DNA of 64,000 nucleotides, taken from Dyella amyloliquefaciens (GTDB taxonomy: Bacteria; Pseudomonadota; Gammaproteobacteria; Xanthomonadales; Rhodanobacteraceae). The notes under the pieces are model-generated. The model saw only the letters and a program-made list of their open reading frames with translations, was not told the origin of the DNA and searched no databases. Every line of letters begins with the position of its first letter. The stretch's first letter is position 1. Location: positions 1 through 64,000 of the forward strand of contig NZ_SAYT01000008.1 in assembly GCF_004296575.1 (NCBI RefSeq). Reading direction: 5' to 3'. The position numbers and the translations under genes are program-made. Below are positions 1-9,218 of the stretch, piece by piece.

Positions 1-325
1 CGGCGCGCGACTAGCCCATCATGGCCCAGCACCGCTATGCGGTGTGGTTGTCAGAGGCCGGATATACGTGTGCAGTCGACACGGACGCCAGAGCACGGGA
101 GGCTTGCAATGGGGAGGAGTCCATATACGGTTGATTGGACGACCCCTGCGCACGTCGACGAGCGTGGCCGGCCTCCCCGAACGGCATAGACCAAGTACCC
201 GGCGCGTTCCGCCCACATGGCCAAGGGTCGCCACACGGACCCGGTGGTAGCTTGCCGCTGCGAAAGATCGGAAGGGCAGGCCGCTCATCGGGCGGCGCCG
301 GTGATCTGACGGGGGGTCGCACACC
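1..325. other. leading stretch without a supported gene
   Basis: No convincing coding region was found before the acyltransferase. Several short frames exist on both strands, but none has a recognisable product together with a plausible ribosome site. The G-rich run at 310-316 probably serves as the ribosome binding site of the downstream gene. Nothing else is claimed here. Confidence 0.5.
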
Positions 326-1474
326 ATGAAATCGCCCATCAGGACGAACAATTTCGACCTCATCCGCTTGCTGGCGGCGGCGCAGGTCGTCGCGCATCAC
401 GGCATCGATCATCTGGGCCTGGACCGCCACAGCGGCATCGTCGGCGTGCTCGCGACGGCGATCCGTTACTTGCCCGGCGTCCCTGTCTTCTTCTTCGTCA
501 GCGGCTTCCTGATCAGCAAATCCTACGAGAGCAGCCCGAGCGTGCTCGAGTACGCGCGCAATCGCGTGCTGCGCATCTATCCCGCGCTCATCGTATGCAC
601 CGTGCTGAGCGTGATGGCCGTGTTCGCGCTCGGCTACCTGCCCAGGCCCGATGCGCCGCCTCCCCGGCTGGCGCTGTGGATGCTCGCGCAGATGAGCATT
701 GTGCAGTTCTACAACCCGGACTTCATGCGCGCGTTCGGCGTGGGCGTGCTCAACGGCAGCCTGTGGACGATCACGGTGGAACTGCAGTTCTATCTCGTCA
801 CGCCGCTGCTCTACGCCGTCCTCGGTCTCAAACACCGGCGCGGCACGCTATCACTGGCGCTGCTGGCCCTGGCTCTGCTCGTGCCGAACCTCGGGTATTG
901 GCATGCCGATCCGGAGAATCACCCCGGCGCGCTGCTCAAATTGTTCGGAGTGACGTTCCTGCCGTGGTACACGATGTTTCTTGTCGGCGTGCTCGCGCAG
1001 CGCAACTTCCATCAGCTGCACAGGCTGCTCGCGGGCAGGGCGCTGCTTGCCGGCGCGATCTACCTCGGCGCCACCCACGTCGCGGTGCAAATGCTGGGCT
1101 GGGGCGCCAGCAACGACATTCATCCCGTGCTCTATCTGCTGCTGGCCGCGTTCGTGTTCTCGCTCGCCTACACGTGGCCCGGCACCGCCGAGAAACTGCT
1201 GCATCGGCAGGACATTTCCTATGGCGTGTACATCTATCACATGCCCTGCATCAACGTGCTGCTGTACCTGGGCATGAAGGGCCACGCGTACGCGCTGGGC
1301 ATCACCTATATCGCCGTTGCGCTGATGGCCACGCTGTCGTGGGTGTGGGTGGAGCGTCCCTGTCTGTCGATGAAGCGCGGCGGCTTGCGTCACGGCTCGG
1401 CAGAAGCCGAACCGTTGCCACCACCGAGCGATGATCTACCCGCCACCGCGCCGCTGCCGACCACGGGAGAGTGA
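326..1474 (+). CDS. acyltransferase family 3 (OafA/YrhL-like) membrane protein
   Basis: A 382-residue polytopic membrane protein. It opens with the family hallmark NNFDLIRLLAA followed by a His-His pair, and repeated hydrophobic segments run to about residue 345. The last 40 residues are hydrophilic and Pro/Ala-rich. Members of this family transfer acyl groups, often acetyl, from the cytoplasm onto sugars of exopolysaccharide, O-antigen or other surface glycans. No polysaccharide cluster surrounds it, so its acceptor cannot be inferred. A G-rich ribosome site sits about 10 bases before the ATG. Its end is only 5 bases from the end of the converging RRM-like gene. Confidence 0.85.
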   Translation: MKSPIRTNNFDLIRLLAAAQVVAHHGIDHLGLDRHSGIVGVLATAIRYLPGVPVFFFVSGFLISKSYESSPSVLEYARNRVLRIYPALIVCTVLSVMAVFALGYLPRPDAPPPRLALWMLAQMSIVQFYNPDFMRAFGVGVLNGSLWTITVELQFYLVTPLLYAVLGLKHRRGTLSLALLALALLVPNLGYWHADPENHPGALLKLFGVTFLPWYTMFLVGVLAQRNFHQLHRLLAGRALLAGAIYLGATHVAVQMLGWGASNDIHPVLYLLLAAFVFSLAYTWPGTAEKLLHRQDISYGVYIYHMPCINVLLYLGMKGHAYALGITYIAVALMATLSWVWVERPCLSMKRGGLRHGSAEAEPLPPPSDDLPATAPLPTTGE

Positions 1475-1479
1475 CGGTT

Positions 1480-1734
1480 TCAGGGCATGTATTGCCCGAT
1501 GATCATGGCGTTGAGCTGGCGCCCCTTCCAGAACATGTGGTGGATCCGCTCGCTCAGCTTCTCCAGTGACTTCGAGCTGATGTCGCCGAAGCTGAGCATC
1601 ACCGCAGGCCGCGAGCCATCGCCCGGAACGTGTTCGATGCCGTCCCAAGCCGGGAAACCGTACTTGGCCAGGAACTCGCCGAGTTCCTCGTCCGACGTTC
1701 CCGGTTCGATGTTGCCCAGCAGTAGACGCAGCAT
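1480..1734 (-). CDS. small RRM-like RNA-binding protein
   Basis: An 84-residue protein starting MLRLLLGNIEPG. The LLLGNI segment resembles the RNP2 strand of an RNA-recognition motif, and it is followed by helix-like EELGEFLAKYG. A second half (VMLSFGDISS) would occupy the RNP1-like strand, but the aromatic RNP1 consensus is not clear. A longer upstream start exists at 1779; the one chosen begins directly at the domain. The gene lies just downstream of the polyphosphate kinase on the same strand (60-base gap) and may be co-transcribed. The RNA-binding role is inferred from the fold-like pattern only. Confidence 0.65.
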   Translation of the reverse strand: MLRLLLGNIEPGTSDEELGEFLAKYGFPAWDGIEHVPGDGSRPAVMLSFGDISSKSLEKLSERIHHMFWKGRQLNAMIIGQYMP

Positions 1735-1794
1735 GGTCGTTCCTCCTGCAACGCCGCCGATCAGCCTCGCTGACGGCAACGATCGTGGCGATCG

Positions 1795-2616
1795 TCAGTA
1801 CTTCACCGGAATGAAGCGGAAGGGATACTCGGGTTCGCGATAGTCGCCGCGCTTCTGACGCTTGGGCAGCTCGATCTTCGGCCGATCCACCTCTTCGTAG
1901 GGAATGCGGCTGAGCAGGTCGGCGATGATGTTGAGGCGCGCGCGTCGCTTGTCGTTGGAATCCACCACCAGCCATGGCGCGAACTGCGTATCGGTCGCCT
2001 TGAACATCTCGTCGCGCGCACGCGAGTAGTCGTACCAGCGGCTGTACGACTTCAGGTCCATCGGCGACAGCTTCCAAACCTTGCGCCCGTCGTGGATGCG
2101 GCCCTTGAGCCGACGGGTCTGCTCTTCCTCGCTCACTTCCAGCCAGTACTTGAGCAGGATGACGCCCGAGGTGACGATGCCCCGCTCCACCAGCGGCGCC
2201 ACGCGCAGGAAGCTTTCGACCTGCTCTTCGCTGCAGAAGCCCATCACCCGTTCCACGCCAGCCCGGTTGTACCAGCTGCGATCGAAGATCACGATCTCGC
2301 CGGCCGCCGGCAGATGCGGCAGGTAGCGCTGGATGTACATTTGGCTTTTCTCGCGCTCGGTCGGCGCCGGCAGCGCCATCACGCGGAACACGCGCGGACT
2401 GACGCGCTCGGTGATCGCCTTGATGGTGCCGCCCTTGCCCGCACCATCGCGCCCTTCGAAGACGATGCAGACCTTGGCGCCCGACTTCTGCACCCACAGC
2501 TGCAGCTTGACCAGCTCGACGTGGAGCTTTTCCAGCTCCTTGGCGTATGCCTTGCCCGTCAGGCGGACATCTTCGACGGGAGCCGGCTGCTCCGCTTCCT
2601 TCTTGCCCTTTGCCAT
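1795..2616 (-). CDS. ppk2: polyphosphate kinase 2 (PPK2 family)
   Basis: A 273-residue cytoplasmic enzyme that moves phosphate between polyphosphate and a nucleotide. A Walker A loop (GRDGAGKGG, residues 55-63), a Walker B-like IVIFDRSWYNR near residue 108 and the lid motif GRIHDGRKVWKLSP are all present, and the length fits single-domain PPK2. The ATG at 2616 was preferred over the in-frame start at 2682 because a GAGGGG ribosome site precedes it and the family sequence begins soon after. Whether it favours ADP, GDP or AMP phosphorylation cannot be decided by eye. It belongs to phosphate or stress metabolism, not to the sugar locus beside it. Confidence 0.9.
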   Translation of the reverse strand: MAKGKKEAEQPAPVEDVRLTGKAYAKELEKLHVELVKLQLWVQKSGAKVCIVFEGRDGAGKGGTIKAITERVSPRVFRVMALPAPTEREKSQMYIQRYLPHLPAAGEIVIFDRSWYNRAGVERVMGFCSEEQVESFLRVAPLVERGIVTSGVILLKYWLEVSEEEQTRRLKGRIHDGRKVWKLSPMDLKSYSRWYDYSRARDEMFKATDTQFAPWLVVDSNDKRRARLNIIADLLSRIPYEEVDRPKIELPKRQKRGDYREPEYPFRFIPVKY

Positions 2617-2829
2617 GGCATCGCGCCCCTCGCTTGAGAGATCACCCGCAACGACTCCGGTAAACCACCCGGCACAAAACACGCACAGAGGCGTCGCCGA
2701 TGCACGGCGCCGCCCTGCCGGCCACCATCACCGGTCGCCGCTTTACACACGATCAGCGTGACAGCAGGGCCATCAAGCCCCCGTCAACCGAAGTGCGACG
2801 GCAACTGCGTAGTTCTACTGGGAAAGCCG

Positions 2830-3675
2830 CTAGAGCCAGTCGATCTGGAACCAGGCCGAAAGCGAGGCGCCCGCGGCGACGGTCGCGGCCAGACCGAGGT
2901 TGAAGGCGTCGGGCGGCCCGGTCTGTGGCTCGACGCAGGTGGCGTGCCGGGGTTCGTCGTACACCACCCAATGGTGGCAGTCGGAGCTGAGCCGGATGCG
3001 CTGCCCGTTCCGGTGCAGCTCCACCGGCCGCTCGTTGAGGAAACAGTCGTCCCACGGTGCGGGAGGCGGCTCGACCAGGGGCAGAAGCGCCAACCCTTCC
3101 GCATCGCGCGGATAGCATCGGCTTGGCTCGAACTCGAGGCGGTCGGGCTTGCGGAACCAGGGGTGCCAGCCAAGCACGGCCGGCATGTCGTGCTCGCCCG
3201 CCGTCAACGTCAACACCAAGCGCAGCTGCCGATCGGCGACCTCGATGCGCTGGATGACTCGCCCACCGAACGGCCAGCGCTTGTCCTGTGGCAGCGCCAG
3301 CGACAGCTCCACGTGGCTCGACGATTGCGCCTCGACCTGCCACGGCAGGGCAAAGCCCACGCCATGGATGGCGTGGTTGCCAAGATTGATCGGCAAGGCG
3401 TGCCGCCTGCCCTGCCATTCGAAACGCCCCGCACGCACGCGACCCGCCCACGGCACCATCGGATAGCTGCCCCAGGCGATCATGGCCTGGGTGTGCTCGT
3501 CGTGGCCCACCAGCCAGTCGAGGCCATCGAAGCGGATTCGCGCCACGCGCCCGCCCGCGGCCGGTGCCACCGTCACTTCCAGCGCAGCATGCCGGATGCC
3601 GACCAGCGGACCGGGGGCCATCGGCGCCAGCGCGTCGTCGCCACCCGACACCGGCACCTGAGCGTCACTCGCCAT
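2830..3675 (-). CDS. galM: aldose 1-epimerase family protein
   Basis: A 281-residue protein of the galactose mutarotase-like fold, which interconverts alpha and beta anomers of free sugars. Family landmarks are the histidine-containing NHAIHGVGF segment near residue 100, HPWF in the middle and the conserved acidic residues of the C-terminal half. Its ATG overlaps the end of the upstream GH43 gene by 11 bases, so translation is probably coupled. As last gene of the receptor-symporter-GH43 operon it would supply the anomer needed for catabolism of xylose or arabinose released by GH43. No signal peptide, so cytoplasmic. Exact sugar preference unknown. Confidence 0.85.
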   Translation of the reverse strand: MASDAQVPVSGGDDALAPMAPGPLVGIRHAALEVTVAPAAGGRVARIRFDGLDWLVGHDEHTQAMIAWGSYPMVPWAGRVRAGRFEWQGRRHALPINLGNHAIHGVGFALPWQVEAQSSSHVELSLALPQDKRWPFGGRVIQRIEVADRQLRLVLTLTAGEHDMPAVLGWHPWFRKPDRLEFEPSRCYPRDAEGLALLPLVEPPPAPWDDCFLNERPVELHRNGQRIRLSSDCHHWVVYDEPRHATCVEPQTGPPDAFNLGLAATVAAGASLSAWFQIDWL

Positions 3676-4681
3676 ACGGATGCAGGCAGACGATGCCGCC
3701 GTCGTCGTCGTAGGTCAGCTTCACCATCTTGATCGAGCGCAGGTGGGTCACGCCGCCCGACAGGATCGAGTCGTGATAGAACAGGAACCAGCGATCACCC
3801 ACTTCGCAGATGGAGTGATGCGTGGTCCAGCCGACCACCTCGGTGAGGATCCTGCCCTGGTAGGTGAACGGACCATACGGGCTGTCGCTGATCGCATAGC
3901 ACAGGAAGTGGGTGTCGCCGGTCGAATACGACAGGTAGTACCTGCCGCGATAGGCGTGCATCCACGGCCCTTCGAAGTAGCGGCGCTCGTGGTCGCCGGC
4001 CAGCAGCGGCCGGCCCTGCCCATCCACGATGCTGATCTCGCGCGGCGCCTCCGCGAACGACTTCATGTCCGCCGCGAGCCTGGCGATGCGCGGCCCCAGC
4101 GCGGGCTCGTGCGCAGGCGGCTCCTCGTGGGACGCGTCATGGAGGTTGTCGCGATACTTCTGCAACTGGCCGCCCCAGATGCCGCCGAAAATCATGTAGA
4201 ACGCGCCGTCCTTGTCCTCGAACACCGCCGGATCGATCGAATAGCTGCCTTCGATGGCTTCGGGTTCGGGAGTGAAGGGTCCCTCCGGCCGATCGGACAC
4301 GGCCACGCCGATCTGGAACAGGCCGTTGCTGCGCTTGGCGGGGAAATACAGGTAGTAGTGGCCATCCTTGCGCGCCGCATCCGGCGCCCACATCTGGCGA
4401 TCGGCCCACGGCACGTCCTTCACATGCAGCGCGACGCCACAGTCGACCGCTTCGCTTTCCGGCGTGTCCATGCGGAAGACGTGGTAGTCCTCCATGCAAA
4501 AATGATCGCCATTGTCGTTGAAGGGCACACCGCCCTCGATGTCATGCGAGGGATAGATGTAGATCTTCCCGTCGAACACATGCGCCGAGGGATCAGCCGT
4601 ATAGATGTGCGTTACCAGCGGCACCGAGATGGCGCGTGCCGCTAGCGCGGCGAGGTCTTGGGTGGGAATGTCGTCCGACAT
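3665..4681 (-). CDS. cytoplasmic glycoside hydrolase family 43 (xylosidase/arabinofuranosidase type)
   Basis: A 338-residue single-domain GH43 five-bladed propeller. The catalytic triad can be read: general base Asp30 in TADPS, pKa-tuning Asp150 in YSIDPAVF and general acid Glu237 in YFEGPWMH. There is no signal peptide, unlike the other GH43 at 20426-22108, so it should act in the cytoplasm on short xylo- or arabinoxylo-oligosaccharides imported by the adjacent symporter. The frame extends further upstream, but the ATG at 4681 begins the family sequence and clears the symporter gene (ends 4714). Beta-xylosidase is most likely; alpha-L-arabinofuranosidase remains possible. Confidence 0.88.
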   Translation of the reverse strand: MSDDIPTQDLAALAARAISVPLVTHIYTADPSAHVFDGKIYIYPSHDIEGGVPFNDNGDHFCMEDYHVFRMDTPESEAVDCGVALHVKDVPWADRQMWAPDAARKDGHYYLYFPAKRSNGLFQIGVAVSDRPEGPFTPEPEAIEGSYSIDPAVFEDKDGAFYMIFGGIWGGQLQKYRDNLHDASHEEPPAHEPALGPRIARLAADMKSFAEAPREISIVDGQGRPLLAGDHERRYFEGPWMHAYRGRYYLSYSTGDTHFLCYAISDSPYGPFTYQGRILTEVVGWTTHHSICEVGDRWFLFYHDSILSGGVTHLRSIKMVKLTYDDDGGIVCLHPYGE

Positions 4682-4713
4682 GGCGATACCTGGTGACTGA
4701 GACCGGCGCCCGC

Positions 4714-6201
4714 TCAGCAGGCGTGGCCTGCGGCGAGGCGGCGGGCGCCGAGTTCCTGCTCGATGCGCAGTTCCATCGACTTGTTGATGCGGTAGAAGAA
4801 CAACAGCCCGACCGCGAGCAGGAACGGCAGCGAGCAGAACAGGCTCACGGTCAGGCGGATGCCGTCGACCACCTCGGGCGTCTGCGTTGCCGCGTCGGGA
4901 ACGTAGCCGTGATGGGCAAGGATGCCCGCCACCAGTGCGCCGCCGATGCTCAGGCCCACCTTCAGGCCACACAGCATCGCCGAGAAGATGATTGCGGTAG
5001 CGCGACGACTGTTCTTCCATTCGGAGTAATCGGCGACGTCCGCGATCATCGCCCACAACAGCGGGATGGTGATGCCGTAGAAGAAGCCGTGGAGGATGTA
5101 CGAGCCCACCACCAGACCGATCGAGGCCGGCGTATACACATAGAACGCCAGCAGGAACACGGTGGAGGCGAGCAGCGCGCCACCGAACACATCGCGCTTG
5201 CCGAAGCGGTCGGCGAGACGCTTGGAAAAGCCGATGCCGACGATCATGAAGATGATCCCCAGCGCGTTGAACAGGCTGAACGCCGAAGTCGGCGCATCCT
5301 TCGGCCAACGGAATTCGGTCAGGCCCAGGTGGCCGAGCAGCGTATTGAGCCCGGCGATGAAGCCGTTGAAGCCGACCTGGTCGAGGAACGCGGACAGCTG
5401 GGCTTCGTCCAGGTAGTACTTGAAGTAATAGATGTACGTACCGCCCTTCAGGGCCAGGTTGACGAACAGCAGCACGGTGATCGCCAGCATGATCTGCCAG
5501 GGTCGGTTGCGCATGAGGTCGGCCAGGTCCTCGCGGACGCTGGAGGCCTGCTCGTTCACCGGCACGATGCGTTCGCGGGTGGTGAGGAAGGTGACCAGGA
5601 AGAACACCGTTCCCACGATGGCGAAGATGGTCATGGTGCGGTGGAAGCCGAGCGCCTTGTCGCCGTCACCGAGGATCAGCACCAACGGCAGCAGCAGGAC
5701 CTGGATAACGAACTGGGCGACCATCACGGCCACGAAGCGATAGGCAGAGAGGCTGTTGCGCTCGGCCATGCTGCCGGTGAGCACGCCGCTCAGGGCCGAG
5801 TAGGGCAGATTGTTGGCCACGTACACCAGCACCAGCAGGGTGTAGGTCGCCATCGCATAGGTGACCTTGGCCTGCTCGCCCAGCGCCGGCGTGCTGAAGG
5901 CCAGCAGCGACAGCGCGCCGAACGGGATCGCCGTCCACAGCACCCAGGGGCGGAACTTGCCCCAGCGCGTACGCGTGCGGTCCGCCACCAGGCCCATGAT
6001 CGGCGTGAACACGAACGCACCCAGCAGGCCAACCACGAAGATCAGCGTGGCCGCCGTGGCCGCGGGAATGCGGAACACGTCGGTGTAGAAGAACGCCAGG
6101 AAGGTCACCAGCGTCTGGAAGATCAGGTTCGCGGCCAGATCGCCCAGGCTGTAGCCGACCTTTTCCACCACCGTGAGCCGTTGCGGAGTACTGCTGTTCA
6201 T
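4714..6201 (-). CDS. GPH-family sugar:cation symporter (MFS)
   Basis: A 495-residue inner-membrane transporter with about twelve hydrophobic segments. It carries the glycoside-pentoside-hexuronide family signature: an N-terminal VGYSLGDLAANLIFQ segment, the loop GLVADRTRTRWGKFRPW and a NNLPYSALSG motif. Such proteins import glycosides such as xylosides or melibiose with H+ or Na+. Its place between a TonB receptor and an unexported GH43 suggests xylo-oligosaccharide uptake. A strong hairpin (6271-6308) separates it from the receptor gene, so its mRNA level may be lower. Substrate is inferred from context. Confidence 0.88.
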   Translation of the reverse strand: MNSSTPQRLTVVEKVGYSLGDLAANLIFQTLVTFLAFFYTDVFRIPAATAATLIFVVGLLGAFVFTPIMGLVADRTRTRWGKFRPWVLWTAIPFGALSLLAFSTPALGEQAKVTYAMATYTLLVLVYVANNLPYSALSGVLTGSMAERNSLSAYRFVAVMVAQFVIQVLLLPLVLILGDGDKALGFHRTMTIFAIVGTVFFLVTFLTTRERIVPVNEQASSVREDLADLMRNRPWQIMLAITVLLFVNLALKGGTYIYYFKYYLDEAQLSAFLDQVGFNGFIAGLNTLLGHLGLTEFRWPKDAPTSAFSLFNALGIIFMIVGIGFSKRLADRFGKRDVFGGALLASTVFLLAFYVYTPASIGLVVGSYILHGFFYGITIPLLWAMIADVADYSEWKNSRRATAIIFSAMLCGLKVGLSIGGALVAGILAHHGYVPDAATQTPEVVDGIRLTVSLFCSLPFLLAVGLLFFYRINKSMELRIEQELGARRLAAGHAC

Positions 6202-6270
6202 GTGCGCTGGTGTGCCTGTGTGAACTTTGCCATCCGATGCTCCTGCGGTCGAACTTCCATCATGACAGGG

Positions 6271-6308
6271 CGCGGTCCGTCCGGCTCGGGTGAGCCGGAC
6301 GGACCGCG
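6271..6308 (-). repeat. intercistronic hairpin after the TonB receptor
   Basis: A 17-base-pair perfect inverted repeat (arms 6271-6287 and 6292-6308, loop of four) lies 21 bases past the receptor stop codon and about 70 bases before the symporter start. No T-run follows it on the minus strand, so a full rho-independent terminator is unlikely. It more probably stabilises the 3' end of the receptor mRNA or attenuates readthrough. Confidence 0.75.
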
Positions 6309-6329
6309 ACTGCTTCAGGCGTGGTGCAA

Positions 6330-9218
6330 TCAGAAGCTGCCGCGGATGCCGAGCATGACGGTGTAGCCCGGCGTGTAGTACGTGTAGGCAGCGTTGTCGT
6401 AGGTGAGCGTCTGACGGAAGTTCTCCTTCGTCAGGTTGATCACGTTGAAGGTGATGCTCGGCTTGGACGGCAGGTTCGGCAGGTCGTAGCTCGCCGACAG
6501 GTCGAGCTGGCCACGGGCGTCGGTCTTGATCACCGCGAACGGCAGGCCGTTCTGGTTCGCCGTGGAGCTGATCTGCGAGGAGTTCCAGGTGTAGGCCAGG
6601 CGGACCATCGCACCGTAGCCTTCCCAGTAACCGGTGAGGTTGTAGGTGTGCGGCGAGATGCCGATCGCCTGTGCGGGCACGCCGCCGCCGATGCTCTTTT
6701 GCGAGACCACGGTGTAGTTCGCCTGGAAGCCCAGGCCCTTGAACACGAAGTCCAGCGGCTGCACCCAGTTCGCTTCCGCACCCTTGATCTGCAGGAGCCC
6801 GTCAGCGTTGACTTGCTGGGTCACCTGCACCATCGCCGAATTCGGCCCGCCGCGCAGGTTGATGGCCTGCTGCTGCGTGTCGGTCAGGGTGGCGAACGGA
6901 ACGCCGAGCTGGCTGAACGGAATGAGGTTGGTTCCGTTCACGGTGAAGCCGGTGATGCGCTTGCCGAACAGATCCAGCGCCACATAGCCTTCGTTGCCGG
7001 TGTACCACTCGCCACCGAGGTCCAGGTTGGTGGACAGGTACGGCTTCAGCTTCGGATTGCCTTCGGAGGCGATTTCCGCCGCCGGGTCGCTGAAGTTGGT
7101 GTTGGGCATCATCGCGCTCGGATCCGGACGGGTCATCGAGCGCGAGGCCGCCAGGCGCAGGATCACGCTGTCGGTAGCGTTGTAGGCGACGTTCAACGAC
7201 GGCAGGTAGTAACCGTAGTTGTTCTTCAGCGTGATGTACTGGATCTGGCCACCGAGATTGGACGGACCGGAAATGGTCTGGTCGGTGGAGGCATGGCGGA
7301 TACCGCCGTTGACGCGCAGGTCATGACCGTTCAGGTCCCACTTGCCGTTGCCTTCCAGGTACATGCCCCAGGTGCTTTCCTCGATGTTGCCGGCGTTGGC
7401 ACCGCTGGCGGCCGAGGTGGTCAGCGGGGCGTTGGCATTGAGGTAGGCATAGTTGGTCGCGGCCATCAGCGCGGCCGAATTGACCGTGATGAAGCCGTTC
7501 GGACCCGCCGACAGGTACGGACCCCAGCCATTCTTGGCGATGACGGCATTCACCTCGGTCTGCCAGGCGGCGCTGTTGTCGTAGGCCTTGATGTCGCGCG
7601 AGATGTCGTCGTAGGCGACACCGGCGCGCAGGTTGTTGCTGTCGTCGCCGTACTGGAAGTCCCAGCGCGTACCCTGGTTGTCGGTGACGCGAGCCTCGTT
7701 CTGGATGTTGACGCGGTACGTGGTCCACGGCAGCGTCGGGTCGTTGAGGTTGATCGCCGGCGAGATCGACGGATAGCTGCCGCCGGTGTTGTTGTAGGAC
7801 ACCGTGGTCGTCGGCGAGCTGACGTCGATCGACGGCGCTTCCTGGCGGTACCAGCTGCGCTGGACATAACCCTGGAAGTCCAGCTTCATGTTGCCTTCGT
7901 CACCGAACAGCAGCTCGCCGCCCGGATTGATGTTGTAGAACTTGGTGTGCTGGTCGTACGGACGATCTTCAAGGAAGTACTGCGCGTTGGCGAAGGTCGC
8001 CTGGGTCACCACGTTGTTCTGGTCGACCTGCATGCCCACCGGGATCATCTGGCCGCTGCGGCCCACCAGGTTCATGTCGGCGCGGTCGAACTCGCGGTCC
8101 TTCTGCGAGAACAAGGTGTCCAGGTAGAAATGCGCCCAGTCGGCCGGACGCCATTCCACCGAGGCCATCGCGGACTGGTGGTCGTTGGTGCCGTCGGTGT
8201 AGGCATCGCGGCCCAGGCGCGGGATCAGCGCATTGGCAAGCTGCGAGGTGGTCAGGCCCGGATTGAGGGCCAGCAGCGACGCGTTGTTGAGCGCCGTGCC
8301 TGCCACGAGGCCCGCGCCAGCGCCGGCCGGCACCGTGCCCGGGATGACCCAGCTGCCACCGGCCGGGCTGCAATGGCCAGCGACGGTGCCGCATTGGGCG
8401 GCGGTCAGCTGCGGCGTGGTCCAGCCCACGGTCTCGAAGCCGCGCACGTCGTAGTCGTTGTTGGACGCCTGCACGCCGACCAGGGCACCGAACGTGTTGT
8501 CGGCGTTGGTCCAGCTGCCGATCAGGGCGCCACGCGGGCGCACGTTGCTGCCGATCGAGTTGTAGCTGGCCTGCGCCGAATAGGTCAGGTGCGTACCCGG
8601 ATTGTCGAACGGACGGGTGGTGCGCATGTCGACCACGCCGGCGATGCCGCCCTCGGTCATGCTCGGCGTCGGCGTCTTGTTGACGGTCAACTGCGTGAAG
8701 AACTCGGTCGGCAGCAGGTCGAGGTCGACCTCGCGGTTCTGGTTCTGTGCGTTCAGGCCGCCGGCAGATGCCACGGCCAGCTGGGATCCGTTGAGCAGGA
8801 TCTTGGTGAAGTCCGTGCCGAGGCCGCGGATCTGCACGTTCACGCCTTCGCCGTCCACGTCGCGGGTCAACTGCACACCCGGCACGCGAGTGAGCGACTC
8901 GGCGATGTTGGTATCGGGGAACTTGCCGATGTCTTCGGCAAATACCGAGTCGGTGACATTGGTGGCATCACGCTTGGCATCCGTGGAGAACTGGATGCTG
9001 CTGCGGTAGCTGCCACTGACGTTGACTGCGCCCAGCGTCTTGGCCGACTGGTCGGCCTTGCCCTGGTCCTGCCCGCTGGCCTGGGTCTTGCCATTGGCCT
9101 GCGGCGCGGCGGCCTGCGTCGTCGACTGATCCTGTGCCTGGGCGGTCCCCACCACGCCAAACAAGGCAAGACTCAATGCGCTGGACAACAGGGTTCTTGC
9201 AAACTGACTCTGCACCAT
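6330..9218 (-). CDS. TonB-dependent receptor, Xanthomonas/Caulobacter type
   Basis: A 962-residue outer-membrane receptor. A signal peptide ending near AQAQD is followed by a Gln/Ala/Lys-rich linker, then the plug domain (VTDSVFAEDIGKFPDTNIAE and IRGLGTDFTKILLNGS) and a long beta barrel ending in a terminal Phe (LGIRGSF) suited to BAM insertion. The plug wording matches the TIGR01782-like family known for carbohydrate uptake in Xanthomonas and Caulobacter. It is first gene of the operon with symporter, GH43 and epimerase, and a xyl-box lies about 120 bases upstream. Probable role: active import of xylo-oligosaccharides into the periplasm. A GAGGGAG-like ribosome site precedes the ATG. Confidence 0.93.
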   Translation of the reverse strand: MVQSQFARTLLSSALSLALFGVVGTAQAQDQSTTQAAAPQANGKTQASGQDQGKADQSAKTLGAVNVSGSYRSSIQFSTDAKRDATNVTDSVFAEDIGKFPDTNIAESLTRVPGVQLTRDVDGEGVNVQIRGLGTDFTKILLNGSQLAVASAGGLNAQNQNREVDLDLLPTEFFTQLTVNKTPTPSMTEGGIAGVVDMRTTRPFDNPGTHLTYSAQASYNSIGSNVRPRGALIGSWTNADNTFGALVGVQASNNDYDVRGFETVGWTTPQLTAAQCGTVAGHCSPAGGSWVIPGTVPAGAGAGLVAGTALNNASLLALNPGLTTSQLANALIPRLGRDAYTDGTNDHQSAMASVEWRPADWAHFYLDTLFSQKDREFDRADMNLVGRSGQMIPVGMQVDQNNVVTQATFANAQYFLEDRPYDQHTKFYNINPGGELLFGDEGNMKLDFQGYVQRSWYRQEAPSIDVSSPTTTVSYNNTGGSYPSISPAINLNDPTLPWTTYRVNIQNEARVTDNQGTRWDFQYGDDSNNLRAGVAYDDISRDIKAYDNSAAWQTEVNAVIAKNGWGPYLSAGPNGFITVNSAALMAATNYAYLNANAPLTTSAASGANAGNIEESTWGMYLEGNGKWDLNGHDLRVNGGIRHASTDQTISGPSNLGGQIQYITLKNNYGYYLPSLNVAYNATDSVILRLAASRSMTRPDPSAMMPNTNFSDPAAEIASEGNPKLKPYLSTNLDLGGEWYTGNEGYVALDLFGKRITGFTVNGTNLIPFSQLGVPFATLTDTQQQAINLRGGPNSAMVQVTQQVNADGLLQIKGAEANWVQPLDFVFKGLGFQANYTVVSQKSIGGGVPAQAIGISPHTYNLTGYWEGYGAMVRLAYTWNSSQISSTANQNGLPFAVIKTDARGQLDLSASYDLPNLPSKPSITFNVINLTKENFRQTLTYDNAAYTYYTPGYTVMLGIRGSF

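Noticed and set aside
21-134. A 37-codon plus-strand frame near the window start
   Set aside because: It has no ribosome site, no similarity that can be recognised and lies in DNA without coding character. It could not be supported.
4636-6366. A 576-codon open frame on the plus strand
   Set aside because: It is antisense to the GPH symporter; low-complexity Gln/His/Arg composition and no motif.
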